Assembly (NCBI RefSeq): GCF_047272945.1
Contig: NZ_JBKOPS010000009.1
Location: forward strand, 62,001 to 126,000
Length of the DNA: 64,000 bases
Direction of reading: 5' to 3'
Source of the DNA: Rubrolithibacter danxiaensis
GTDB lineage: Bacteria > Bacteroidota > Bacteroidia > Sphingobacteriales > Sphingobacteriaceae
This document shows positions 1 through 8,979 of the stretch, piece by piece; positions within the stretch are counted from its first letter, which is position 1, and each line of letters begins with the position of its first letter. A model generated the notes under the pieces. That model saw only the letters and a program-made list of their open reading frames with translations. It was not told where the DNA came from and did no database searches. Position numbers and translations under genes: made by a program.

Positions 1-59
1 ACTTTCTTAATTGTAGAATAATTCATACTCTGTTTTTTTTAAGGTTAAACAATTTTTAA

Positions 60-94
60 TTGTGTAATTTAATGCAAAAATAAATATAAGTTTG
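60..94 (+). promoter_or_regulatory. Putative Bacteroidota promoter of pepP
   Basis: A TTG at 60-62 is followed after 24 bp by TAAGTTTG at 87-94, matching the Bacteroidota -7 consensus TAnnTTTG. The spacer is slightly long. It would give a leader of about 90 nt before the ATG at 189. Confidence 0.4.
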
Positions 95-188
95 ACATCG
101 CCAAATTCACAAATATTATTCCATTTTCTTGCATTAACATTAGTTATACTTAAAGGTTTTTAATTTTAGCAAAAGATACAAGGTTCTT

Positions 189-1478
189 ATGAAGTATTTA
201 CCAATAGATAATAAATTGTTTATTTCTAACAGAAAGCGTTTTTGCAATAGGTTAAGCACTAATTCTATTGCTCTTTTTAATGCCAACGACGAATTTCCAC
301 GTAGCGGCGATCAGACCTTCCCTTTTAAGCAGAATGCCGATCTTTTTTATTTATCAGGTATTGATCAGGAACAAACTATTTTACTTTTATATCCCGATTG
401 CCCTAATCCTTTGTATCGTGAAGTACTATTTTTAAGACAAACAAATGAACACATAGCAGTTTGGGAAGGATACAAATATACCAGGGAAGAAGCAAGTAAA
501 GTATCAGGAATTGAAAACGTACGTTGGTTGGAAGATTTCTGGAGTATTTTAACGTCTATAATTTTTTATGCCGAAACAATCTACCTGAATACCAACGAGA
601 ATGACCGCTTTTCGCCCGGAGTTCCATATCGCGACCTTCGGTTTATCAGGGAACTAAAAAAACGGTACCCACTACACCACTTCGAACGGGCTGCACCAAT
701 TCTTCGCGATTTACGTGTAGTCAAATCTGAAATTGAGATTGAACTGACCAAAAAAGCATGCAATATTACCCGGGATGCGTTTGTAAGAGTTCTTAAGTTT
801 GTTAAACCCGGGGTGAAAGAATACGAAATAGAGGCAGAAATTATTCATGAGTTTATCAGGCAGGGAGCTACCGGGCATGCCTATAGCCCAATTATCGCTT
901 CCGGTAAAAATGCTAATATCCTTCATTATAACGATAATAACCAAATTTGCGCAGCTGGTGAGGTAATACTCTTTGATTTTGCTGCCGAATATGCAAATTA
1001 CAATGCTGATTTAAGCCGTTCAATTCCAGTTAGCGGCAAATTCACTCCACGCCAGCGAGAAGTTTACCAGGCCGTTTTAAGAGTACTGAAAGAAGCCACT
1101 AAAATGATAGTTGCCGGAACAATATGGAACGAATATCAGGAGGAGGTAGGTAAAATAATGGAAAGTGAACTGATTGGATTAGGCCTGCTCGATAAACACG
1201 ATGTTTCAAAGCAAAACCCTTCCATGCCGTTATATAAGAAATATTTTATGCATGGAACCTCCCATCACCTTGGGTTGGATGTGCATGATTTTGCAAGCCG
1301 TTACAAGCCTTTTGAACCCGGAAATATTCTTACCTGCGAACCCGGTATTTATATTCCTGAAGAAGGTTTAGGGATACGGCTTGAAAATGATATTTTAATA
1401 ACCGGCGAAGGAAATATCGACCTGATGGAAAATATTCCTTTAGAAATAGAAGAAATAGAAGAAATCATGAATTCCTGA
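189..1478 (+). CDS. pepP: Xaa-Pro aminopeptidase (M24B)
   Basis: Predicted cytoplasmic metallopeptidase of 429 aa that removes an N-terminal residue preceding proline. Residues 1-175 form the creatinase/prolidase-like N-domain and about 180-425 the pita-bread M24 catalytic domain. The metal ligands are visible: two Asp in FDFAAEY and NADLSRS (about 265-280), His in HGTSHHLGLDVHD (355-367), Glu in CEPGIYIP (383-390) and Glu in RLEND (397-401). Length matches the PepP subgroup. The ATG at 189 is the only sensible start, and no Shine-Dalgarno is seen. The 3' end overlaps the convergent meaB gene by 14 bp. No signal peptide. Confidence 0.9.
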   Translation: MKYLPIDNKLFISNRKRFCNRLSTNSIALFNANDEFPRSGDQTFPFKQNADLFYLSGIDQEQTILLLYPDCPNPLYREVLFLRQTNEHIAVWEGYKYTREEASKVSGIENVRWLEDFWSILTSIIFYAETIYLNTNENDRFSPGVPYRDLRFIRELKKRYPLHHFERAAPILRDLRVVKSEIEIELTKKACNITRDAFVRVLKFVKPGVKEYEIEAEIIHEFIRQGATGHAYSPIIASGKNANILHYNDNNQICAAGEVILFDFAAEYANYNADLSRSIPVSGKFTPRQREVYQAVLRVLKEATKMIVAGTIWNEYQEEVGKIMESELIGLGLLDKHDVSKQNPSMPLYKKYFMHGTSHHLGLDVHDFASRYKPFEPGNILTCEPGIYIPEEGLGIRLENDILITGEGNIDLMENIPLEIEEIEEIMNS

Positions 1479-2343
1479 TCCAATCGTTAACAAAACGATA
1501 CAGGTTAAAATCACTTTCCTTCAAAGCTTCAGCAATTTCCTGCTGAAGCTTTTTTTTATCTATCCCTTTCATCTTTTTGCTTTGAATCAAACTCCATGCT
1601 TTTTCAGCCAGTAGCATTTCCTTTCTTTTACCAGTATGAGTTTTTTGTGCAGAATGTATTGAACTTAACAGTTCATCAATTCCTTCGGCTTTCTCTGAAT
1701 TGGTTTTAATAACTGGTGTTTCGCAGCCTCGTTGCGTTGTTAATTTTTTCAGGTTATTTGCAAATTCAGCAGCGCCCGGCCGGTCTGCCTTATTGACTGC
1801 AAACACGTCTGCTATTTCCATTAAACCTGCTTTTATATGTTGAATTTCGTCACCGGCCTCCGGAACGAGCACCAGAACTGTTACATCTGCCAGTCCTGCT
1901 ATTTCAACTTCAGATTGTCCAACTCCAACTGTCTCCACTATTACATAATCAAATCCTGCCGCTTTCAGAACATCCACCATTTCAATGGTCTTGGCAGAAA
2001 TCCCGCCTAGCGAACCGCGTGTAGCAACGGAACGAATAAATACGTTTTGGTTATTAAAGTGTTCATTCATTCGGATACGATCGCCCAATAAAGAACCATA
2101 ATTAAAAGGAGAAGTTGGGTCTACAGCAAGCACTGCAATTCGTTTATCAGATTTCAGAATTTTACTGATAAGTTTACTAATTAAAGTGCTTTTACCAGCC
2201 CCTGGAGGGCCGGTTATTCCAAGTACAACAGATCCGGAAATAGAAGGCAGATTATGAAGTATATCATCACACCCTTCAAGATCATTCTCAATAATAGTTA
2301 ATGTTCTGGCAATTTTTCGGAATTCTGGTTTTACATACTTCAT
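1465..2343 (-). CDS. meaB: MeaB/ArgK-type G3E GTPase
   Basis: P-loop GTPase of 292 aa of the MeaB family, which chaperones adenosylcobalamin-dependent methylmalonyl-CoA mutase (loading and protection of the cofactor). The Walker A motif GPPGAGKST is at residues 45-53, a base-recognition NKAD motif near residue 185, and DPTS/SPFNYGSLLGDR follow the family pattern. It is a little shorter than proteobacterial MeaB (about 320-330 aa), mainly at the C terminus. No mutase gene lies in the window, so the partner is inferred from the family. Its 3' coding end contains an antisense terminator that appears to serve pepP. Confidence 0.88.
   Translation of the reverse strand: MKYVKPEFRKIARTLTIIENDLEGCDDILHNLPSISGSVVLGITGPPGAGKSTLISKLISKILKSDKRIAVLAVDPTSPFNYGSLLGDRIRMNEHFNNQNVFIRSVATRGSLGGISAKTIEMVDVLKAAGFDYVIVETVGVGQSEVEIAGLADVTVLVLVPEAGDEIQHIKAGLMEIADVFAVNKADRPGAAEFANNLKKLTTQRGCETPVIKTNSEKAEGIDELLSSIHSAQKTHTGKRKEMLLAEKAWSLIQSKKMKGIDKKKLQQEIAEALKESDFNLYRFVNDWIRNS
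1523..1557 (+). terminator. Intrinsic terminator of pepP, inside meaB
   Basis: A perfect 12-bp stem (AAAGCTTCAGCA at 1523-1534 and its complement at 1541-1552) has a 6-nt loop and runs into eight T residues ending at 1557 on the plus strand. It lies 45 nt after the pepP stop and entirely within the meaB coding sequence. Confidence 0.85.
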
Positions 2344-2378
2344 CAGCAGAAATTATGCATTTTTTAAAATAGTAAAAT

Positions 2379-2413
2379 TTGAAAAGCTATATTAAGGCCT
2401 TTATTTATTTTTG
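2379..2413 (+). promoter_or_regulatory. Putative promoter of the glycosyltransferase run
   Basis: TTG at 2379-2381 and TATTTTTG at 2406-2413 (TAnnTTTG) with a 24-bp spacer, upstream of the first GT2 gene at 2542. It would leave a leader of roughly 120 nt, in which no clear structured element was recognised. Confidence 0.4.
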
Positions 2414-2541
2414 CAAAATCGTTTACCTGAATAACAGGTAACAGTAAGTTAACAGTTGAACAAGAGAAATTGGGATATAATATTTTATATTCATAATGAT
2501 ATAACATTGCAGCGCAGACAGGATACCGAACTATACTCTTT

Positions 2542-3339
2542 ATGAATATACCCGTTACAAGCCTTATTATATCTACCTATAACTGGCCGCAAGCCCTGGA
2601 ACTTTGTTTGATAAGTGTTTTAAATCAAAGTGTATTTCCTGCAGAAGTTATTATAGCAGATGATGGTTCGGGTGAGGAAACAAGGCAACTTATAAAAAAG
2701 TACGAGCCAGCCTTTAAAATTCCTTTAAAACATATATGGCATGAAGACATAGGTTTTCGCAAAACTATTATTTTAAATAAGGCAATTGCCGAAAGCAGCT
2801 CTGCTTATATAGTTCAAATAGACGGAGATGTAATACTTGATAAAAATTTTATCAGCGACCATGTAACGTCGGCTGAAAAAAATACGTTTATCAGAGGAAC
2901 AAGAGCCATGCTTACTCCAGAGAAAACAAAAGAGCTAATAGCTAAAAAAAGCTATGCTATTTCTCCTTTTTCTTCCGGCGTAAGAAACAGAAACAACGCT
3001 ATAAGAATTTTTTCTTTGCGAAGTTTAGGATCAAGAAAAGAAATGTCATCAAGAAACGTACGCGGGTCTAACTTATCTTTCTGGAAAAAAGATTTTGAAT
3101 TGGTAAACGGCTATAATAACGACCTGACCGGATGGGGCCATGAAGATGAAGAGCTTGCAGCAAGATTTATAAATAATGGAATTATTAAAAAGATAATAAA
3201 ACTTTGTGCCATTCAATTTCATTTGTTTCATCCCGTATGTGCACAAGAAAAAGAAACCGAACATCGTTTTGAAATAGAAAGAGTTATAGATGAAAAAGTT
3301 CAGATATGCTTAAATGGCTATCGGACTCTTAGTAATTGA
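2542..3339 (+). CDS. GT2 family glycosyltransferase (first of a tandem pair)
   Basis: A 265-aa inverting GT-A glycosyltransferase that probably adds a sugar to a surface polysaccharide or LPS from a nucleotide-sugar donor. The N-terminal STYNWP and ADDGSG (residues 39-44) motifs, the metal-binding QIDGD (about 93-97) and the C-terminal GWGHEDEEL motif (about 200) are typical of GT2 proteins with a galactosyltransferase-type C-domain. No membrane segment. The next gene is a close paralogue whose start follows the stop of this one by 4 nt. Donor and acceptor cannot be read from sequence. Confidence 0.85.
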   Translation: MNIPVTSLIISTYNWPQALELCLISVLNQSVFPAEVIIADDGSGEETRQLIKKYEPAFKIPLKHIWHEDIGFRKTIILNKAIAESSSAYIVQIDGDVILDKNFISDHVTSAEKNTFIRGTRAMLTPEKTKELIAKKSYAISPFSSGVRNRNNAIRIFSLRSLGSRKEMSSRNVRGSNLSFWKKDFELVNGYNNDLTGWGHEDEELAARFINNGIIKKIIKLCAIQFHLFHPVCAQEKETEHRFEIERVIDEKVQICLNGYRTLSN

Positions 3340-3343
3340 TTTA

Positions 3344-4153
3344 ATGTTTGAAAGAAAAAAAATATCAACATCCCTGATTATTTCTACTTATAACTGGCCA
3401 AAAGCACTTGATCTGTGTTTGTTGAGTGTACTTAATCAACAAGTATTGCCTGACGAAGTAATTATAGCAGATGACGGATCGGGTGATGAGACAAAAGCAT
3501 TGATCGAAAAACATAAAAAAAACTTTCCTGTCCCGTTAATACATGTGTGGCAACCCGATGAAGGATTTCAGTTAGCTAAGATCAGGAATAAAGCAATTGC
3601 TGCTTCAACAAAAGATTATATTATTCAGATTGATGGCGATCTTATATTGCATAGTAAATTTATTTCAGATCATTTAAGTTTTGCGAACCCTGGGTATTTT
3701 GTAACAGGCAGCAGAGTAATGATTGATAAAGAGTTGTCAGGGAAGTTACTCCAGGAGTGTAGTATAAAGCTAAATATCTTTACTAAAGGCCTGTTTAACA
3801 TTTCAAATGGTTTCCGGATAAGTATAGTAAGGAATTATCTGGCAGAACGGTACAGGATTAATGATATTTACTTTATGCGTGGCTGCAATATGGCCTTCTG
3901 GCGTAAAGACCTGATAAAAGTGAACGGATATAACGAAGAATTTGCAGGTTGGGGAAGGGAGGACAACGAAGTAGCTGCCAGATTAATTAATGCAGGTATA
4001 AAAAAGCGTGTTCTAAAATTTGGCGGCGTTGTTTTTCATATTTTTCATGTCGTTAATGAAAGAATGATATTAGAAAAGAATAACATTTTACTTTTAAAGG
4101 CTATAAAGGAAAAAAAAGTAGAATGTTTACAAGGTCTGAAACAATACTTGTAG
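3344..4153 (+). CDS. GT2 family glycosyltransferase (second of a tandem pair)
   Basis: A 269-aa paralogue of the preceding gene: the first 45 residues align almost without gaps (STYNWP, SVLNQ, EVIIADDGSG). It has QIDGD and GWGREDNEV in the same places. The reading frame is open back to an ATG at 3314 that overlaps the upstream gene, but the ATG at 3344 is preferred because the homologous region starts there and it just clears the upstream stop at 3339. Likely translationally coupled to its neighbour. Role in surface glycan assembly is inferred from context. Confidence 0.82.
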   Translation: MFERKKISTSLIISTYNWPKALDLCLLSVLNQQVLPDEVIIADDGSGDETKALIEKHKKNFPVPLIHVWQPDEGFQLAKIRNKAIAASTKDYIIQIDGDLILHSKFISDHLSFANPGYFVTGSRVMIDKELSGKLLQECSIKLNIFTKGLFNISNGFRISIVRNYLAERYRINDIYFMRGCNMAFWRKDLIKVNGYNEEFAGWGREDNEVAARLINAGIKKRVLKFGGVVFHIFHVVNERMILEKNNILLLKAIKEKKVECLQGLKQYL

Positions 4154-4182
4154 GCGCCTTTCAACTGATTTGAAGAGAAGAG

Positions 4183-4908
4183 ATGAAAGATAACATGCAG
4201 AGTATAAAGAAAATCTCAATTATTCTTGTAACCTATAACATTAATAATTCCTTGCAAAAATGCCTCGACAGTATTTATTCCCAAAGTCATTCTGAAATTG
4301 AAATTATTGTAATAGACGGAGGAAGTACCGACGGCACTGTAGAAATTTTAAAAAGCAATTCGGATAAGATACACTATTGGAAGAGCGAAACGGATAATGG
4401 AATATATGAAGCTATGAATAAGGCTTTAAATTATATAACAGGTGAATGGGTATATTTTTTGGGTGCAGATGATGTATTATTACCTGAATTTTCAAGTATG
4501 GTAGGAGCCTTAAAAGATCCAGATACTATATATTACGGTAGCGTTTTAAAGGAAGGGCAAAAATATTTAGGAGTCTTAAATGCGTATCAACAGGCCAAAA
4601 CAGGAATATGCCATCAAGCTATAATTTATCCTGTTTCAGTTTTTAAAGTATATAAATTTGATACTAATTATCCGATTTCTGCAGATCACTTATTAAACAT
4701 GTGGTGCTGGAAAGATAAAAGATATAAATTCAAATTTATTGATTTTATAATAGCAAAGTATAATCATACGGGGATTTCATCTATTCAAAAAGATTTAGCA
4801 TTTGAAAACAAAAAATCATCTTTTATTTACAAGTACTACGGATTAGGAATATGGCTACGTTTTACATTTAAAAAAATAAAACAAAAACTACTAAGAAGAC
4901 CCGTTTAA
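4183..4908 (+). CDS. GT2 family glycosyltransferase (WcaE-like)
   Basis: A 241-aa GT-A glycosyltransferase of a different GT2 subgroup from the two upstream. It shows the ILVTYN strand, IDGGSTDGT (about residues 45-53), a KSETDNGIYEAMNKAL segment and an ADD motif near residue 93, as in the WcaA/WcaE-type enzymes of capsule and colanic-acid loci. The C terminus is basic. It sits 29 nt after the previous gene and 19 nt before a GT9 gene, so it is probably co-transcribed. Specificity unknown. The ATG at 4195 is an alternative start. Confidence 0.82.
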   Translation: MKDNMQSIKKISIILVTYNINNSLQKCLDSIYSQSHSEIEIIVIDGGSTDGTVEILKSNSDKIHYWKSETDNGIYEAMNKALNYITGEWVYFLGADDVLLPEFSSMVGALKDPDTIYYGSVLKEGQKYLGVLNAYQQAKTGICHQAIIYPVSVFKVYKFDTNYPISADHLLNMWCWKDKRYKFKFIDFIIAKYNHTGISSIQKDLAFENKKSSFIYKYYGLGIWLRFTFKKIKQKLLRRPV

Positions 4909-4927
4909 TCTCGTTGAAATCCACACA

Positions 4928-6067
4928 ATGAAAATTAAAAACAGGAATATTTTTAGAATAACCCGTTTTATCTTATTAAGAGGCCCTTTTTTATTCAAGC
5001 TTCTTTTACCTTTTAGAAAGAATACATCTAAAACTTTATTATTAATTAAGATTGACGCTATTGGCGATTATATTCTTTTTAGAAATTTTATCGAAGTTCT
5101 TAAGTTTTCTAAAAAATACCAGGATTACGAAATAGATCTAGTAGGTAATATTCTCTGGAAAGATCTAACACTTTGTTATGATAGTTCGTTCATTACTAAC
5201 TTCCGTTTCATTGATCCTGATATGATTTATAATAGTCCTTTACAGGCATTAAAGCTTGGATGGCAGTTGTTTAAAAAAGGGTATGAAGTAGTATTACAAC
5301 CTACATACTCCCGAACTCTTTTAGCAAACGGTCTAGCAGGTTTAACAAACGCCAAGTCAATTCTTTCTTTCAATAGTGATTCTGAATTAAATCCTCGGTA
5401 CAAACGGATTACCGATAAGTTTTATACATCTCTTTATAGTTTACCGATTACAAAAAAACATGAATTTGAAAGAAATCTCTTTTTTTTTGAGCAGGTTGTT
5501 GGAAATAAGATAGACTTGGGTTCACCTCTTCTTCCTGTTTCAGAGTCGGTACCTGTAGATATTTTAGTATTCTTGGGGTCAGGTTATTTTAAAAGAAATT
5601 GGTCAGAGGAAAAACTATTGGAAATATTAAAACGAATTTTATCAGCCACACCCTATAATATTATTCTTGCAGGAGCTCCAACAGAAACTAGCATTTCAAA
5701 TTATTTACTATCAGGATTAAAATCAGATCGAGTTTTTAGTTTAACAGGGAAAACTTCATTGCCAGAGATAATTAAAAAAATTGCCAGCTCTAAGCTTGTA
5801 ATTTGCAATGAAACCAGTGCTGTACATATAGCCACAGCTTGCAATGTTGACTGTGTTTGTATTTTAGGAGGAGGCCATTTCTATCGTTTTGCACCTTATC
5901 CTGCTAATATAACTACAAAAGTAGCTTATGTTTACGAAATTATGGAATGTTTTGAATGCAACTGGAATTGTAGAATTAATCATAAAGAGCAAGATCCTTT
6001 TCCTTGTATTACAAACATTTCAGTTGAAAAAGTATGGAAAGCAATAAAGGAAAAACTTGCTTTATAA
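4928..6067 (+). CDS. GT9 family (heptosyltransferase-like) glycosyltransferase
   Basis: A 379-aa GT-B glycosyltransferase of family 9, the family of LPS heptosyltransferases I-III. The N-domain has the KIDAIGDYILFRNF segment typical of the family start, and the C-domain has CNETSAVHIATAC (nucleotide-sugar site) and a late cysteine-rich segment ECFECNWNCR, common in Bacteroidota GT9 proteins. A short hydrophobic, basic N terminus may associate with the membrane. It probably adds heptose or a related sugar to an LPS-like core, consistent with the heptose-phosphate adenylyltransferase gene at 20 kb. It ends one base from the convergent methyltransferase. Confidence 0.82.
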   Translation: MKIKNRNIFRITRFILLRGPFLFKLLLPFRKNTSKTLLLIKIDAIGDYILFRNFIEVLKFSKKYQDYEIDLVGNILWKDLTLCYDSSFITNFRFIDPDMIYNSPLQALKLGWQLFKKGYEVVLQPTYSRTLLANGLAGLTNAKSILSFNSDSELNPRYKRITDKFYTSLYSLPITKKHEFERNLFFFEQVVGNKIDLGSPLLPVSESVPVDILVFLGSGYFKRNWSEEKLLEILKRILSATPYNIILAGAPTETSISNYLLSGLKSDRVFSLTGKTSLPEIIKKIASSKLVICNETSAVHIATACNVDCVCILGGGHFYRFAPYPANITTKVAYVYEIMECFECNWNCRINHKEQDPFPCITNISVEKVWKAIKEKLAL

Positions 6068-6068
6068 A

Positions 6069-6878
6069 TTAAAGCTTCAACTTGTCTCTTATTGATTCGT
6101 AATCCTTTTTAAGTAAGCTTTCCTTGTTCCCTGTTTTGGTCTGATCATACCTTACTATGTACTTTCTTATTTTTCTGATATACCAGGGATCTTTTATTGA
6201 CTTAAAAGGGTCGCCAATTAATTTTTTTTCAGTAAACATATGTAAAGAACTTCCGTCTGTATAAAATTCTTTATTTAGTCTTCTTCCGAGATGTCTTAAA
6301 GATTTAATACTGTAAAAGGAAATATGCTGTCCAATTTCTGGTGCAAAATACCACCAGTCTTCAGCTGTTTTTAAATTTTCTGGTTGTATTTCTGTCGAAA
6401 ATATAAGATTAGAACTGTATTTAAATAAATCTCTTAAATCTCTTAATGGGTCATCCAAATGCTCCAACACTTCAAAAGCAGTTACTGCCTCAAATTTCAA
6501 ATTGTGATTTTTATTTAAATCAAATTCTTCTGCAAAAATATTTTCACAATACTTATCCGTAGTATAAAAATTATATCCTTTGTCTCGCATTAAACGTGTA
6601 AATAATCCATATCCCCCTCCAAAATCCAAGAACGTTCCTGTGTGATTTAAGCATGTGAATATAAGTTTTGCAACCTTTTTTGATAAGATGATATTTCTGT
6701 AGATTAATCCAAGATCAGTTTCTGTAATAGGTTTTGAATAAGCTTCCGGAAGCCAAAAAGGCTCTTCAGTTTGTATAAATCCTGTTTCTTTACATTGATA
6801 ATATTTAACTTCGTATTTGTTCAATATTTTAGCAGTAAAAAGATATTGCGTTTCTCTTCCTGTAATTTTACTTTTCAT
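6069..6878 (-). CDS. Class I SAM-dependent methyltransferase
   Basis: A 269-aa protein of the Methyltransf_23 type. The SAM-binding glycine motif FLDFGGGYGLFTRLM lies about residues 82-96 and a post-II FEVLEHLDDP motif about 137-146. The N-terminal 60 residues carry isolated cysteine and histidine but no complete zinc-binding site. In polysaccharide loci such proteins often methylate a sugar or act on a nucleotide-sugar intermediate; the substrate is not readable here. It is convergent with the GT cluster and divergent from the ABC exporter. Confidence 0.75.
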   Translation of the reverse strand: MKSKITGRETQYLFTAKILNKYEVKYYQCKETGFIQTEEPFWLPEAYSKPITETDLGLIYRNIILSKKVAKLIFTCLNHTGTFLDFGGGYGLFTRLMRDKGYNFYTTDKYCENIFAEEFDLNKNHNLKFEAVTAFEVLEHLDDPLRDLRDLFKYSSNLIFSTEIQPENLKTAEDWWYFAPEIGQHISFYSIKSLRHLGRRLNKEFYTDGSSLHMFTEKKLIGDPFKSIKDPWYIRKIRKYIVRYDQTKTGNKESLLKKDYESIRDKLKL

Positions 6879-6947
6879 AATTACTATAAAGGCTTAAAAT
6901 ACATTTTTATGGGTAATTCGAGTCTCATTTACTCCTTTTAAAATGAG

Positions 6948-6955
6948 TACCTTTG
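6948..6955 (+). promoter_or_regulatory. -7 box upstream of the MsbA-type exporter
   Basis: TACCTTTG, an exact TAnnTTTG match, ends 15 nt before the ATG at 6971, implying a leader of only about 10 nt. A 7-bp inverted repeat (CTCATTT at 6924-6930, AAATGAG at 6941-6947) directly precedes it and could bind a regulator. Confidence 0.45.
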
Positions 6956-6970
6956 CAAACAATTTTAACA

Positions 6971-8788
6971 ATGAAAATCTATTTCCGACTTCTTTCTTTT
7001 GCCAAGCCAATTGAAAAGTTTGCAATACCCTATATTATTTCCACTGTTTTAGCAATTATATTCAACACCCTCAATCTTGCTCTTCTTGCGCCGCTTTTAG
7101 ATACCCTTTTTGTAAAAGATAAAGTTTCTGCAGACCCGGCTTCTGGTTCAAGTTTGAATATAATGGATACGTTCAATTATTACGTGCATTATTTTATTAC
7201 CAATTATGGCACATGGGAAGCACTGAAATTTGTATGTCTCATGATCGTAATTTCTGTTTTCCTGGCCAATCTCTTCCGCTATTTCTCACAGCGGATAATG
7301 GAAAATTTACGTGCACACACATTGCTAAACTTACGGAAATCGGTATTTAACAATGTAATGGAACTTCATACCGGCTATTTCAGTAATGAACGTAAAGGCG
7401 ATATTATTTCGAAAATAGCATCAGACGTACAGGTAGTACAGTTCTCAGTAACAAGTACACTGCAGGTACTTTTTAAGGAACCGTTACAAATAATAGCCTA
7501 CCTGATCGTCCTTTTCTCCATTTCAACTAAATTAACCCTGTATTCGCTTTTAATTATACCCTTAGCGGGATTTATTATAGGCCGAATTGTTAAACGTTTA
7601 AAGCAGCAGGCTATAAGTTCTCAGCAGTCTTTCGGCTTAATGGTAAGCTATCTTGACGAAGCACTTTCGGGCATTAAAGTGATCAAAGCATTTAACGCTT
7701 CTGAATTAGTTAAAGATAAATTTAACCAGGAGAACCGGCATTACACGGGCCTGATTAAATCAATGGCAAGAAAGCAACAGCTGGCATCTCCGGTGTCTGA
7801 ATTTTTGAGTGTCAGCATGGTTGCCGGAATTGTACTTTATGGCGGATACCTTATCCTGAACAAAACTTCCGAGCTGAGTCCGTCAGAGTTTATTACCTAC
7901 ATCGCCATTTTTTCGCAGATAATGCGCCCTGCAAAAGCAATAACCGATTCCTTTAGTAATATACATTCAGGCATTGCAGCCGGAGAAAGAGTTCTTGACC
8001 TGATCGATATTAAACCTGCTATTACAGACGCGGCAGATGCAATTGATGTTAAAGGCTTTAACGAATCGATCCGATTTGAAAATGTTACCTTTTCGTATGG
8101 CGATAAAGTTATTTTAGACAATATTTCACTTACTGTTCCGAAAGGAAAAACCATTGCGCTGGTAGGACCTTCCGGTGGAGGAAAATCTACTTTAATGGAT
8201 CTTATTCCACGTTTTATGGACCCTCAGTCGGGAAAAATCTTATTAGATGGCCGTGACATTCGTCAAATATCCTTAAATTCCTTACGCGAACAGATGGGAA
8301 TTGTAAACCAGGAGTCTATTTTATTTAACGATACCATTTTTAATAACATCGCTTTCGGAAAACCCGGAGCAACTATCGAAGAGGTTGAAACGGCTGCAAA
8401 AATTGCCAATGCCCATGAGTTCATCCTTAAAACAGAAAATCAATACTACACTAACATCGGCGATCGTGGATTGAAGCTTTCCGGTGGACAAAAACAACGT
8501 TTAAATATTGCCAGGGCTGTTTTAAACAATCCGCCTATTATGCTTTTGGATGAAGCGACATCGGCTCTCGATACGGAATCGGAAAAGCTGGTACAGGAAG
8601 CATTAAACAATTTAATGAAGAACCGTACAACTTTTGTAATTGCGCATCGCCTTAGTACCATTCAAAATGCAGATAACATCATCGTTTTAGATGCGGGGAA
8701 AATTGCTGAACAGGGAACTCACCAATTCTTAGTTCAAAAGAATGGTCTCTATAAACGCCTGATAGATATGCAAACTTTTGAAAGCTAA
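6971..8788 (+). CDS. MsbA-type ABC exporter (ATP-binding and permease fused)
   Basis: A 605-aa half-transporter expected to work as a homodimer in the inner membrane and flip lipid-linked glycans, lipid A or similar amphiphiles. The first 320 residues contain about six membrane helices. The C-terminal ATPase has Walker A GPSGGGKST, Q-loop NQES, signature LSGGQKQR and Walker B MLLDEATSALD followed by the AHRLS switch histidine. The frame extends six codons upstream to a TTG at 6953, but that lies in the promoter box; the ATG at 6971 is preferred. Its place beside glycosyltransferases and glf supports a surface-glycan or LPS role. Confidence 0.88.
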   Translation: MKIYFRLLSFAKPIEKFAIPYIISTVLAIIFNTLNLALLAPLLDTLFVKDKVSADPASGSSLNIMDTFNYYVHYFITNYGTWEALKFVCLMIVISVFLANLFRYFSQRIMENLRAHTLLNLRKSVFNNVMELHTGYFSNERKGDIISKIASDVQVVQFSVTSTLQVLFKEPLQIIAYLIVLFSISTKLTLYSLLIIPLAGFIIGRIVKRLKQQAISSQQSFGLMVSYLDEALSGIKVIKAFNASELVKDKFNQENRHYTGLIKSMARKQQLASPVSEFLSVSMVAGIVLYGGYLILNKTSELSPSEFITYIAIFSQIMRPAKAITDSFSNIHSGIAAGERVLDLIDIKPAITDAADAIDVKGFNESIRFENVTFSYGDKVILDNISLTVPKGKTIALVGPSGGGKSTLMDLIPRFMDPQSGKILLDGRDIRQISLNSLREQMGIVNQESILFNDTIFNNIAFGKPGATIEEVETAAKIANAHEFILKTENQYYTNIGDRGLKLSGGQKQRLNIARAVLNNPPIMLLDEATSALDTESEKLVQEALNNLMKNRTTFVIAHRLSTIQNADNIIVLDAGKIAEQGTHQFLVQKNGLYKRLIDMQTFES

Positions 8789-8979
8789 CAAATCAGTCTC
8801 TTTCTCTGTATAAACTTTCTACTCCTGCTTTCTTTACCAAAATAAAGATTGCGATTCTTCCGCATATTAAAACAATTTGACCTTATCCACGGTTTCCAAA
8901 AACGCGGTCTCTTTACTGGTTTTAATAAAACTCGAAATACGAATAGCACTATCAATAAATACGACAGGAAAGATATTAT
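8789..8979. other. Intergenic region before glf
   Basis: 191 bp without a gene, RNA or exact TAnnTTTG promoter match that I can see. The glf promoter is presumably here or upstream of the exporter. Confidence 0.4.

Noticed and set aside
6953..6970. TTG start extending the ABC exporter by six residues
   Set aside because: The TTG is part of the TACCTTTG promoter box; the ATG at 6971 fits the family N terminus.
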